Origin: Neobacillus sp. CF12
Lineage (GTDB): Bacteria; Bacillota; Bacilli; Bacillales; Cytobacillaceae
Assembly: GCF_030348765.1 (NCBI RefSeq)
Contig: NZ_JAUCEU010000007.1
Location: 5,367,501 to 5,431,500, forward strand
DNA: 64,000 nucleotides
Direction of reading: 5' to 3'
Under the pieces are notes generated by a model. The model did no database searches, had not been told where the DNA came from, and worked only from the letters and a program-made list of their open reading frames with translations. Below are positions 56,053 to 64,000 of the stretch, piece after piece (position 1 is the stretch's first letter; each line of letters begins with the position of its first letter). The position numbers and the translations under genes were made by a program.

Positions 56053-57435
56053 ATGAAAGTATCAATGGAACAAATCGTTTCTCACGCGAAACATAGAGGA
56101 TTTATCTTTCCAGGGTCTGAGATATATGGAGGACTAGCAAATACATGGGATTACGGACCACTAGGAGTCGAATTTAAAAACAACATAAAACAAGCTTGGT
56201 GGAAGAAGTTCGTACAGGAATCACCTTACAATGTTGGTTTAGATGCGAGCATACTAATGAACCCAAGAACTTGGGAAGCTTCTGGTCATATCGGCAACTT
56301 TAACGATCCAATGATTGATTGTAAAAACTGTAAAGCCAGACACCGTGCAGATAAGTTAATCGAAAACGCACTGGATGAAAAGGGAATAGAGATGATTGTT
56401 GATGGACTTCCGTTTGACAAAATGGAAGAACTGGTTAAAGAACATAACATTGCTTGTCCAGATTGCGGCAGTCATGATTTTACCGGTATCCGCCAATTTA
56501 ACTTAATGTTTAAAACCTTCCAAGGTGTAACAGAGTCTAGCACAAATGAAATATTTCTCCGTCCTGAAACAGCACAAGGGATATTTGTTAATTTTAAAAA
56601 CGTTCAGCGTACAATGAGAAAGAAATTACCCTTTGGTATTGCACAAATCGGAAAAAGCTTCCGTAATGAGATAACACCTGGGAACTTTACTTTCCGTACC
56701 CGTGAGTTTGAACAAATGGAACTTGAGTTTTTCTGTAAGCCTGGTGAAGAGTTAACGTGGTTTGATTACTGGAAGAATTTTGCGGAGCAATGGCTGCATT
56801 CTTTAGGCTTAAATAAGGAGAATTTAAGACTTCGTGACCATTCAGAGGATGAACTTTCTCACTATAGTAATGCGACCACAGACTTTGAATATAAGTTCCC
56901 ATTTGGCTGGGGAGAACTTTGGGGAGTAGCTTCAAGGACCGATTATGATCTAAAGCAGCATATGCAATTCTCTGGTGAAGATTTCAACTATATCGATCCC
57001 GAGACCAATGAAAGATATATTCCATTCTGTATCGAGCCTTCGTTAGGTGCCGACCGGGTAACGTTAGCCTTTTTAATTGATGCCTATGATGAAGAACAAC
57101 TTGAAGATGGTACTTCCAGGACCGTTATGCACTTCCATCCTGCATTGGCACCGTTTAAAGCGGCAGTTCTGCCTTTGTCTAAAAAACTTTCTGATGAAGC
57201 AAAAGAAGTATATGAAACATTAGCAAAGTATTTCTCCGTTGATTACGATGAAGCCGGTTCAATTGGAAAACGATATCGCAGGCATGACGAAATTGGTACT
57301 CCATTCTGTATCACGTTTGATTTTGATTCAAAAGAAGACAAAATGGTAACCATCAGAGACCGTGACACAATGGAACAAACCCGGGTACCGATTGCAGAAT
57401 TAGTCAACTTTATCCAAGAAAAAATTATATTTTAA
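56053..57435 (+). CDS. glyS: Glycyl-tRNA synthetase, single-chain homodimeric type
   Basis: Class II synthetase of 460 residues, of the alpha2 type (as in Staphylococcus and Thermus), not the two-gene alpha/beta type of B. subtilis. Opening [24 protein letters not shown] is typical. Motif 2 is [28 protein letters not shown] and motif 3 includes [14 protein letters not shown]. Zinc-like cysteines CKNC and CPDC occur near residues 91 and 137. The start is the ATG at 56053 (eight bases from AAGAGGAG); the ATG two codons earlier is too close to it. Controlled by the T-box upstream. Confidence 0.96.
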   Translation: MKVSMEQIVSHAKHRGFIFPGSEIYGGLANTWDYGPLGVEFKNNIKQAWWKKFVQESPYNVGLDASILMNPRTWEASGHIGNFNDPMIDCKNCKARHRADKLIENALDEKGIEMIVDGLPFDKMEELVKEHNIACPDCGSHDFTGIRQFNLMFKTFQGVTESSTNEIFLRPETAQGIFVNFKNVQRTMRKKLPFGIAQIGKSFRNEITPGNFTFRTREFEQMELEFFCKPGEELTWFDYWKNFAEQWLHSLGLNKENLRLRDHSEDELSHYSNATTDFEYKFPFGWGELWGVASRTDYDLKQHMQFSGEDFNYIDPETNERYIPFCIEPSLGADRVTLAFLIDAYDEEQLEDGTSRTVMHFHPALAPFKAAVLPLSKKLSDEAKEVYETLAKYFSVDYDEAGSIGKRYRRHDEIGTPFCITFDFDSKEDKMVTIRDRDTMEQTRVPIAELVNFIQEKIIF

Positions 57436-57487
57436 ATTTTAAACCATTTTAAAGGTGCGGCTGCTGCTGCACCTAAATGGATTAAAA

Positions 57488-58123
57488 ATGGTGGTGAGAA
57501 AAATAGAACTGACTAAACGCCAAGAACATATTATTCAGATTGTGAAGGATAATGGACCGATAACAGGGGAGAGCATCGCTGAGCAACTAAACTTAACACG
57601 AGCAACATTAAGACCTGATTTATCCATCCTAACCATGGCTGGATACCTAGACGCAAGACCACGTGTAGGTTATTTTTATACAGGAAAATCAGGTACACAG
57701 CTTTTGACTGAAAATCTCCAGAAGATAATTGTAAAAGACTATAATTCAATTCCTGTTATTGTAAAGGAGAATGTTTCGGTATATGATGCAATTTGTACAA
57801 TGTTCCTTGAGGATGTTGGAACCTTATTTGTTGTAGACCAAAACTCCTTACTAGTAGGTGTTTTGTCAAGAAAGGACTTGCTGCGAGCCAGTATTGGCAA
57901 GCAGGAACTCACAGCACTACCAATCAACATCATTATGACTAGAATGCCAAATATAACGATGTGTGAAATGGAAGACTCGTTAATTGATGTTGCTAAATTA
58001 CTTATCGATAAACAAATTGATGCATTACCGGTGGTCAGGCAGTCAGAAAAAGGCTTTGAAGTTATTGGCAGAATAACGAAGACAAATATCACAAAAGCAT
58101 TTGTTGCCTTGGGGGATGAGTAA
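57488..58123 (+). CDS. ccpN: Catabolite repressor CcpN (CBS-domain regulator)
   Basis: About 211 residues. N-terminal helix-turn-helix (RQEHIIQIVKDNGPITGESIAEQLNLTRATLRPDLSILTMAGYL) and two CBS domains (about residues 75-200: VSVYDAICTMFLEDVGTLFVVD and IDVAKLLIDKQIDALPVV). CcpN of B. subtilis represses gapB, pckA and the small RNA gene sr1 in glucose. The start is uncertain: ATG at 57488 and the GTGs at 57491 and 57494 are all possible, none with a strong ribosome-binding site. A GGTGC/GCACC stem lies just before, at 57452-57474. Confidence 0.92.
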   Translation: MVVRKIELTKRQEHIIQIVKDNGPITGESIAEQLNLTRATLRPDLSILTMAGYLDARPRVGYFYTGKSGTQLLTENLQKIIVKDYNSIPVIVKENVSVYDAICTMFLEDVGTLFVVDQNSLLVGVLSRKDLLRASIGKQELTALPINIIMTRMPNITMCEMEDSLIDVAKLLIDKQIDALPVVRQSEKGFEVIGRITKTNITKAFVALGDE

Positions 58124-58185
58124 GCAGTATTCCCAGGAATGGACATAAAAAATTAAAGTATTTCCAGAGGAGCTGTTGAGGAAGA

Positions 58186-58995
58186 ATGATTACACCTGTC
58201 ATATATGTGGTATCTGATTCAGTGGGGGAAACAGCTGAATTAGTTACAAAAGCAGCAATCAGTCAGTTTAATGGATCGGGTATGACATTGAAAAGATTCC
58301 CTTATGTTGAAGATAAGGAACATATTGATGAAGTAATTTCCCTTGTTACGATGGACCATGCTATGATCGCATTTACTCTAGTAAAACCAGATATGCGGGT
58401 TTATATGAAGGAAAAAGCAGATGAAGCAAATATTTATGCTGTTGATTTAATGGGTCCAATTATGGATCAAATTCAAGTCTTTAGTGGGAAAACTCCTCTC
58501 TGTGAACCTGGTCTTGTGAGAAAACTAGATGAAGATTATTTTAAAAAAGTAGAAGCCATTGAGTTTGCTGTGAAATATGATGATGGCCGCGATCCAAGGG
58601 GAATATTAAAAGCTGATATTGTTTTAATTGGTGTATCTAGAACTTCGAAAACACCACTGTCACAATATTTGGCTTTAAAACGTCTAAAAGTGGCAAATGT
58701 ACCTCTAGTTCCCGAAGTGGACCCTCCAGAGGAATTATACAAAGTTCCAGCTGAAAAATGCTTTGGACTTAAGATTAGCCCGCAAAAGTTAAACAATATT
58801 AGACGGGAAAGATTAATTTCATTAGGATTAAATGATCAAGCTAGTTATGCAAATATCGAACGAATTCGTGATGAACTAACATTCTTTGAAAAGATCGTAA
58901 ATAGAATTAATTGTCCGGTTATTGATGTAACCAATAAGGCAGTCGAGGAAACGGCAAATGTTATTCTAAATTACTTTCATAAAAGAAGAGCATGA
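58186..58995 (+). CDS. ppsR: Pyruvate, phosphate dikinase regulatory protein
   Basis: DUF299 kinase/pyrophosphorylase of 269 residues. It phosphorylates PPDK with ADP and dephosphorylates it with phosphate. Begins [20 protein letters not shown]-loop-like [15 protein letters not shown] follows near residue 150, with [10 protein letters not shown] after it. Called YqfL in B. subtilis, next to ccpN as here; it supports gluconeogenic regulation by CcpN. Starts with ATG behind AGAGGAG. Confidence 0.93.
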   Translation: MITPVIYVVSDSVGETAELVTKAAISQFNGSGMTLKRFPYVEDKEHIDEVISLVTMDHAMIAFTLVKPDMRVYMKEKADEANIYAVDLMGPIMDQIQVFSGKTPLCEPGLVRKLDEDYFKKVEAIEFAVKYDDGRDPRGILKADIVLIGVSRTSKTPLSQYLALKRLKVANVPLVPEVDPPEELYKVPAEKCFGLKISPQKLNNIRRERLISLGLNDQASYANIERIRDELTFFEKIVNRINCPVIDVTNKAVEETANVILNYFHKRRA

Positions 58996-59021
58996 CACAT
59001 AATCTTAGATTATGTGTTTTT
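58994..59021 (+). terminator. Terminator after ppsR
   Basis: ACACATAATC and GATTATGTGT around TTA, then TTTT. Confidence 0.8.
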
Positions 59022-59248
59022 CAATTAAGTATAAAAAAGTATGGAAATGTAGAAAGGAATATACTATAATAAAAAATTGTGATAAAAATGAATCTTTTAG
59101 GTTTAGACTTGCATGTATACGAATAAACTATTTATTGTTAGATGTCAAGAGAACCTACAGAAAAAAATTCGACATTAATCCTTTTTAGAAAAATTGGCTG
59201 CTAAAGAAGGAATATGCGGAGTGATGTAGAATTAATACTTATACAAAA

Positions 59249-59570
59249 GGCATTCCAACTATTTTTGTCGATGCAGATTCATGCCCTGTGAAGAAGAAAT
59301 TGTCGAAATTGCTTCTACATTTTTCCGTAAAAAAGTTATTTATTGCTTCGTGTGATCATCATGGAAACAATAGGACTACATATGGTAATGCAACATGGAA
59401 AAATGTTGATTCCAAAAAAAAGCAGCCGACTTATCCATCATGAATCATACTGCAAGGGGGGATATACTGTTATACAGGATATTGGACGTGCCTCGAAAAT
59501 TTTATGAAACAATTAACAAAAAAATTGTCGAATTATGCAGGAATTTAAGAGCGCTTTGTTGAATAAGTAA
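59249..59570 (+). pseudogene. yqxD: Broken yqxD (UPF0178/DUF188)
   Basis: Fragments of YqxD appear in successive frames. First GIPTIFVDADSCPVK (from 59249), matching the conserved VDADACPVK. Then, shifted, EEIVEIASTF. Then AADLSIMNHTARGD (from 59422), matching AADLYILNH. After another shift, VIQDIGRASKIL (from 59469), matching the QDIGLAS motif. Most of the C-terminal third is missing, with possible last codons QEFKSALLNK ending at 59570. There are at least two frameshifts, several stops and a deletion. The gene lies between ppsR and dnaG, exactly where an intact yqxD lies in B. subtilis. The 220 bases before it hold nothing I recognise. Confidence 0.8.
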
Positions 59571-59587
59571 AATTGGAGATGTTTTTC

Positions 59588-61396
59588 ATGGCAGAACGGA
59601 TTGCCGAAGAAAAAATCAATCAAATTCGTCAATCTGTTGATATTGTTGAAATTATTAGCGAATATGTTCAACTGAAAAAACAAGGGCGAAATTACTTCGG
59701 ATTATGTCCTTTCCATGGAGAAAACTCCCCATCATTTTCCGTTTCAACAGATAAACAAATTTATCATTGCTTTGGATGTGGAGCGGGAGGAAATGTTTTC
59801 TCATTTTTAATGGAGCTGGAAGGAATAACATTTCTAGAAGCTGCCGTTAAATTAGCTGAAAAGGCTAATATTGACTTACAATTGAACTTCTCAGTCAATG
59901 GGAAGGGGAAGAGTGTTTCTCCGGAGCTTCAGTCAATGCTCGACGCACATGAACTCTTGCGTAAATTCTACCATCATTTACTGGTTAATACAAAAGACGG
60001 TCAACATGCTTTAGAGTATTTGCTGAAGAGAGGCTTTACCCGAGAATCGATTGATAAATTTCAGATTGGTTATTCCTTAAATTCATGGGATTTTGTATAC
60101 AAATTTCTTACCAAAAGAGATTTTACTCCAGAATTGATGGAAAAGGCCGGATTAATTATCAAACGAGAAAGGGATGGAACCTATTTTGATCGCTTTCGGG
60201 ATCGAATTATGTTTCCGATTTTTGACCGAAATGGAAATGCGATTGCTTTTTCTGGAAGAGCATTGGGGGCAGATGAGCCCAAGTATTTAAATAGTCCCGA
60301 AACAGCAATCTTTAATAAAAGCAAAATTTTATATAATTTCCATTTGGCCAAACCAAGTATACGGAAATTACAACAAGTAGTTCTCTTTGAAGGATTTGCA
60401 GATGTTATAGCTGCTGATAAATCAGGTGTGGAGAATGGTATTGCCACTATGGGTACTTCCTTGACTGAAGACCATATTACCCTTATCCGCCAGAATACTC
60501 AGTCGATAACGATTTGTTTTGATTCAGACAAAGCAGGAATTGAAGCCGCCTATAGAGCAGGCAATATGCTTAGCGAAGCTGGTTGTACCATAAAAGTTTC
60601 TTTGATGTCAGATGGACTCGATCCGGATGAATATATAAAACAGTATGGTCCAGAAAAGTTTCGTAATGAGGTAATAAGTGCAAGCCATACCTGGATGGCA
60701 TTTAAATTTCTTTATTTTCGAAGAGGAAAAAATCTTCAAATTGAAGGAGAACGGCTTGCTTATATCGAAACAATACTAAGAGAAATAAGTAAATTGACTA
60801 AAGCTGTTGAAAAAGATCATTATTTGCGACAACTTGCCTCAGAATTTTCAATTTCTCTAGATGCGTTACAGCAACAATTAAGGCAAATTTTCTTCACAGA
60901 AAAAAGAAAATCAAATGGCCAAACACCGCCAATAAATAAGCCCAATGTAATTATTAAAAAGGATAATAAGATGAAGCCTAGATATTACACGGCTGAAAGG
61001 CGATTAATTGCCCATATGTTAAGAAATCGAGATACGGCTTATAAGGTTCAGGATTTATTGCGGGGCAACACGTTTAACAACGATGAACATCAGGCAATAA
61101 TAACATATCTAATTGGTTTTTACGAAGAGCATATGAATCCTGATTCCAGTGCATTTTTAACCTATATTCAAGATGATAATCTTAGAAGAATAGTCGCTGA
61201 CATTGAAATGATGTCAATAAATGACGAATTAAGTAGTCAAGAATTAAATGATTATATCAAACAGGTGTTGAATTATCAAAAATTGTTAAAGATAAAAGAA
61301 AAAGAAGTGGAACTTAAAGAAGCAGAGCGACAAAGTGATTATAGTAAAGCAGCTGCGATTGCTAGTGAAATCAATCAATTGCGTAAATCGCTATAG
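59588..61396 (+). CDS. dnaG: DNA primase
   Basis: 602 residues. The N-terminal zinc ribbon has CPFHGENSPSF and CFGCGAGGNVF (CHC2 type, about 40-65). TOPRIM domain has FEGFADVIAADKSG and later DSDKAG with the metal acidics. The C-terminal helicase-binding domain begins around 450. It makes RNA primers. The ATG at 59588 is preceded by GGAGATG; an upstream in-frame ATG (MEMFF) overlaps it and was rejected. Part of the macromolecular-synthesis operon with sigA. Confidence 0.96.
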   Translation: MAERIAEEKINQIRQSVDIVEIISEYVQLKKQGRNYFGLCPFHGENSPSFSVSTDKQIYHCFGCGAGGNVFSFLMELEGITFLEAAVKLAEKANIDLQLNFSVNGKGKSVSPELQSMLDAHELLRKFYHHLLVNTKDGQHALEYLLKRGFTRESIDKFQIGYSLNSWDFVYKFLTKRDFTPELMEKAGLIIKRERDGTYFDRFRDRIMFPIFDRNGNAIAFSGRALGADEPKYLNSPETAIFNKSKILYNFHLAKPSIRKLQQVVLFEGFADVIAADKSGVENGIATMGTSLTEDHITLIRQNTQSITICFDSDKAGIEAAYRAGNMLSEAGCTIKVSLMSDGLDPDEYIKQYGPEKFRNEVISASHTWMAFKFLYFRRGKNLQIEGERLAYIETILREISKLTKAVEKDHYLRQLASEFSISLDALQQQLRQIFFTEKRKSNGQTPPINKPNVIIKKDNKMKPRYYTAERRLIAHMLRNRDTAYKVQDLLRGNTFNNDEHQAIITYLIGFYEEHMNPDSSAFLTYIQDDNLRRIVADIEMMSINDELSSQELNDYIKQVLNYQKLLKIKEKEVELKEAERQSDYSKAAAIASEINQLRKSL

Positions 61397-61439
61397 ATTC
61401 CATTTTTTATGTCTTTGATTCTCAGAAGGAGGGGGACAT

Positions 61440-62567
61440 ATGGCTGAAAAATCAGCCCGTTCAAAAGAGGCAGAGAACGAATTGACCTTTGAACAAGTAA
61501 AAGACCAGTTAACGGTACTGGGAAAAAAAACCGGCGTCCTTGCTTACGATGATATTGCGGAAAGAATGGCGAATTTTGAATTAGAATCCGATCAAATGGA
61601 TGAATTTTTAGAATTTCTAGGTGATCAAGGAATCGAATTAGTAGGAGAAAGTGACGAGGAAAATCCAAATCCTAAGCAATTAGCAAAAGGAGATGACGAT
61701 GAGTTTGATCTAAATGATCTTAGCGTACCTCCTGGAGTGAAGATAAACGATCCTGTTCGTATGTACTTAAAAGAAATTGGTCGAGTCGACTTACTTTCTG
61801 CTGAAGAGGAAATTAAGCTTGCGAACCGAATAGAAGAAGGCGACGAAGAAGCAAAGCGACGCCTAGCTGAAGCAAACCTGCGCCTTGTAGTTAGTATTGC
61901 AAAACGATATGTCGGTCGCGGTATGTTATTTCTTGACCTTATTCAAGAAGGTAATATGGGATTGATTAAAGCCGTTGAAAAATTCGATTATCGCAAAGGT
62001 TTTAAATTTAGTACGTATGCTACATGGTGGATACGTCAAGCCATCACAAGAGCAATTGCAGACCAAGCTAGAACTATTCGTATTCCTGTGCACATGGTAG
62101 AAACCATTAATAAACTTATCCGTGTTCAGAGACAATTACTTCAGGACCTTGGTCGTGAACCAACACCAGAAGAAATTGGCGAAGATATGGATTTAACACC
62201 AGATAAGGTTAGAGAAATTTTAAAGATTGCTCAAGAGCCAGTCTCCCTTGAAACTCCTATAGGTGAAGAAGATGATTCACATTTAGGTGATTTTATTGAA
62301 GACCAAGATGCTACCTCACCTTCAGAGCATGCAGCTTATGAATTATTAAAAGAGCAGCTTGAAGATGTCCTTGATACTCTTACAGATCGTGAAGAAAACG
62401 TCCTGCGCTTACGCTTTGGGTTAGATGATGGACGTACACGCACGCTAGAAGAGGTAGGGAAGGTATTTGGGGTTACCCGTGAACGTATTCGTCAAATTGA
62501 AGCAAAGGCGCTGCGTAAACTACGTCATCCAAGTCGCAGCAAGCGTCTGAAAGACTTCTTAGAATAA
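61440..62567 (+). CDS. sigA: Primary RNA polymerase sigma factor SigA
   Basis: 375 residues. Region 1.1 (about 1-90) is acidic. Region 1.2/2 has [21 protein letters not shown] and [27 protein letters not shown] (regions 2.3-2.4). Region 3 is [11 protein letters not shown]. Region 4 helix-turn-helix is [28 protein letters not shown]. Housekeeping sigma. Strong AGAAGGAGGGGG precedes the ATG. A terminator follows. Confidence 0.98.
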   Translation: MAEKSARSKEAENELTFEQVKDQLTVLGKKTGVLAYDDIAERMANFELESDQMDEFLEFLGDQGIELVGESDEENPNPKQLAKGDDDEFDLNDLSVPPGVKINDPVRMYLKEIGRVDLLSAEEEIKLANRIEEGDEEAKRRLAEANLRLVVSIAKRYVGRGMLFLDLIQEGNMGLIKAVEKFDYRKGFKFSTYATWWIRQAITRAIADQARTIRIPVHMVETINKLIRVQRQLLQDLGREPTPEEIGEDMDLTPDKVREILKIAQEPVSLETPIGEEDDSHLGDFIEDQDATSPSEHAAYELLKEQLEDVLDTLTDREENVLRLRFGLDDGRTRTLEEVGKVFGVTRERIRQIEAKALRKLRHPSRSKRLKDFLE

Positions 62568-62585
62568 AATACTCACTTATAAAAG

Positions 62586-62621
62586 ATAGTTTACTTCTGA
62601 CAAGGGGTAAACTATTTTTTA
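62586..62621 (+). terminator. Terminator after sigA
   Basis: TAGTTTAC and GTAAACTA around a loop of about 11 bases, then TTTTTTAA. Confidence 0.75.
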
Positions 62622-62898
62622 AATTGGAAATGAAAGCACTTTCTGTATTTGTATTTATTTTACTGAATTGTTTTACACTTTGCAAATAGGTAAAGGTAAT
62701 CTTTTTAAATTTAATCACAAATCATTTTTGTAAGAAAGGGTAAATTATGTCTCCTTCTTAGAAGATTACTGTTTAAAGTTATAATATCCTATTCAAGAAT
62801 AACTAAAAATATTTAAAAATTTTTAAATCTTGAGAATATTAATGAATCCCTCATATAATATTGGTAGCGCATACATTTCTATCACAAGGGGGATGGAT
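62622..62898. other. AT-rich intergenic region before the acyl-CoA dehydrogenase gene
   Basis: No gene seen on either strand. Contains the promoter at 62830-62859, and the ribosome-binding site AAGGGGGATGG. Nothing else stands out. Confidence 0.6.
62830..62859 (+). promoter_or_regulatory. Promoter for the acyl-CoA dehydrogenase gene
   Basis: TTGAGA at 62830-62835 and TATAAT at 62854-62859, spacer 18. Confidence 0.6.
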
Positions 62899-64000
62899 AT
62901 GAATTTTGATCTGACTTCAGAACAAGAAATGATTAAGAAGATGATTCGTGAGTTTTCTGATGAGGTTGTTGCTCCAGGGGCCATCGAGAGAGATCGAATT
63001 AAACAATTTCCAGTGGATGTCTTTAAACAATTATCAGAAATGGGAATAATGGGTCTTCCATTTTCTGAAGAATATGGCGGCGGCGGATCAGATACTATTA
63101 GTTTTGCGATTGTAACAGAAGAACTGAGCAGAGCTTGTGCCTCAACTGGAATTACCTATTCCGCTCATATTTCCCTGGGTGGTGCACCATTAAATTTATT
63201 TGGTACAGAAGAGCAAAAGCAAAAATATTTAACACCTATTTGTACAGGTGAATCATTTGGTGCTTTTGGATTAACGGAACCGAATGCTGGTTCTGATGCA
63301 GGAGGTACCAGAACAACAGCCACATTAAGCAATGGTGAATACATCATTAATGGCAATAAGTGCTTTATTACGAATGCGGGCTACGCAAAGCATTTAGCTA
63401 TAACGGCGATAACAGGTATGGACGAAGGGAAAAAAGAAATTAGTGCGATTATTGTACCTACTGGCGCTGATGGCTTCTCGGTGTTTGACAATTATGAAAA
63501 AATGGGTCTGCATGCTTCTAATACTACTGAGCTTGTATTAGAGGATGTAAGGGTCCCAGAAGAGAATCTATTAGGTAAAAAGGGTGAGGGCTTCAAGCAG
63601 TTTTTAATCACTTTAGATGGAGGAAGAATTGGGATTGGGGCTATGGCAGTCGGGATTGCTCAAGGTGCCTTTGAAAAGTCATTGCAGTACACAAAGGAAC
63701 GCAAACAGTTTGGTAAGTCCATTTCCTCCTTTCAGGCTGTTCAGTTTAAATTGGCAGATATGGCAATGAAGATTGAATTAGCTCGAAATATGGTTTATAA
63801 GGCTGCATGGCTAAAGGATCAAGGGAGACCGGTTAGTAAAGAAGCCTCTATGTGTAAACTCTATGCCTCTGAAATATGTATGGAAGTAACCAATCAAGCG
63901 GTACAATTGCATGGTGGATATGGCTACATGAAGGAATATCATGTAGAACGAATGATGCGTGATGCCAAGTTGCTTGAAATTGGTGAAGGAACTTCCGAAA
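62899..64000 (+). CDS. Acyl-CoA dehydrogenase (3' end beyond window)
   Basis: At least 367 residues are visible with no stop before the window edge; full length should be about 380. FAD-dependent dehydrogenase catalysing the first step of fatty-acid (or branched short-chain acyl-CoA) oxidation. Segments GAFGLTEPNAGSDAGGTRTTA (FAD/acyl-binding signature 1), QLHGGYGYMKEYHVERMMRDAK (signature 2) and IGEGTSE are present. Start ATG behind AAGGGGGATGG. Chain-length preference cannot be read by eye; it resembles MmgC/AcdA-type short-chain enzymes. Downstream partners are out of view. Confidence 0.93.
   Translation, partial: MNFDLTSEQEMIKKMIREFSDEVVAPGAIERDRIKQFPVDVFKQLSEMGIMGLPFSEEYGGGGSDTISFAIVTEELSRACASTGITYSAHISLGGAPLNLFGTEEQKQKYLTPICTGESFGAFGLTEPNAGSDAGGTRTTATLSNGEYIINGNKCFITNAGYAKHLAITAITGMDEGKKEISAIIVPTGADGFSVFDNYEKMGLHASNTTELVLEDVRVPEENLLGKKGEGFKQFLITLDGGRIGIGAMAVGIAQGAFEKSLQYTKERKQFGKSISSFQAVQFKLADMAMKIELARNMVYKAAWLKDQGRPVSKEASMCKLYASEICMEVTNQAVQLHGGYGYMKEYHVERMMRDAKLLEIGEGTSE

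Noticed and set aside
62851..62880. SigE-like -10 (CATACATT at 62870) before the acyl-CoA dehydrogenase gene
   Set aside because: No SigE -35 at the proper distance; the TTGAGA-18-TATAAT pair just upstream is a better promoter.

Overview
The window is 64 kb of chromosome from a low-GC, endospore-forming, naturally competent member of the Bacillaceae, of Bacillus/Neobacillus type. No species can be named from the sequence alone. The evidence is gene content (sigK, gpr, spoIIP, yqfC/yqfD, sda, comE operon) and gene order, which as I recall it follows the trhP-udk-greA ... dnaG-sigA arc of the Bacillus subtilis chromosome almost gene for gene. Most of the DNA is a dense housekeeping core. The unusual material lies in the intergenic gaps.

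Layout. 1-8.9 kb: tRNA-modification protein (cut by the window edge), udk, greA, pbpI, yrrS, yrzA, then the methionine-to-cysteine operon yrrT-mtnN-mccA-mccB-yrhC. 8.9-11.6 kb: an accessory gap holding a MITE-like GC-rich repeat, a run of seven very small genes with strong ribosome-binding sites (three tandem YrzI-type, one truncated YrzI-like, three unrecognised), an uninterrupted sigK with no skin element, and a YjcZ-type sporulation peptide behind a SigK-like promoter. 11.7-15.2 kb: M3 peptidase, divergent pssA/psd, and sda. 15.2-20.7 kb: a DnaA-box cluster and the operon yqeG-yqeH-aroE-yhbY-nadD-yqeK-rsfS-yqeM. 20.7-21.4 kb: an 800-bp non-coding block with two GC-rich repeats, bounded by inverted copies of a double hairpin. 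21.5-30.8 kb: comER, comEA-EB-EC, yqzM, holA, rpsT, gpr, spoIIP, yqxA. 30.9-43.2 kb: lepA, hemW, the heat-shock cluster hrcA-grpE-dnaK-dnaJ with a CIRCE operator, prmA, rsmE, mtaB, deoC. 43.2-54.5 kb: yqeW, rpsU-yqeY, a SigW-type operon nfeD-floA-yqfB, yqfC-yqfD-phoH-pgpH-ybeY-dgkA-cdd-era. 54.6-64 kb: yqzL-recO, a glycine T-box, a single-chain glycyl-tRNA synthetase, ccpN, ppsR, a wrecked yqxD, dnaG, sigA and the first 1.1 kb of an acyl-CoA dehydrogenase gene.

The genes fall into working groups: ribosome assembly and translation (yqeH, yhbY, rsfS, ybeY, era, lepA, rpsT, rpsU, glyS), protein folding and stress (hrcA to dnaJ; nfeD/floA), DNA uptake and replication (comE, holA, recO, dnaG), sporulation (sigK, gpr, spoIIP, yqfC/D, sda), sulfur and phospholipid metabolism.

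No prophage, CRISPR array, defence island, tRNA or rRNA gene was found. The nearest thing to an undescribed system is the microprotein cluster beside sigK (9.2-10.5 kb). Other points of interest are two genes whose ribosome-binding site lies inside the 3' arm of a terminator-like hairpin (pbpI, yqfC), a mobile-looking repeat lodged between a T-box and its gene, and the yqxD relic. All functional statements rest on recognisable family sequence and gene order; nothing was searched or computed beyond reading the sequence.
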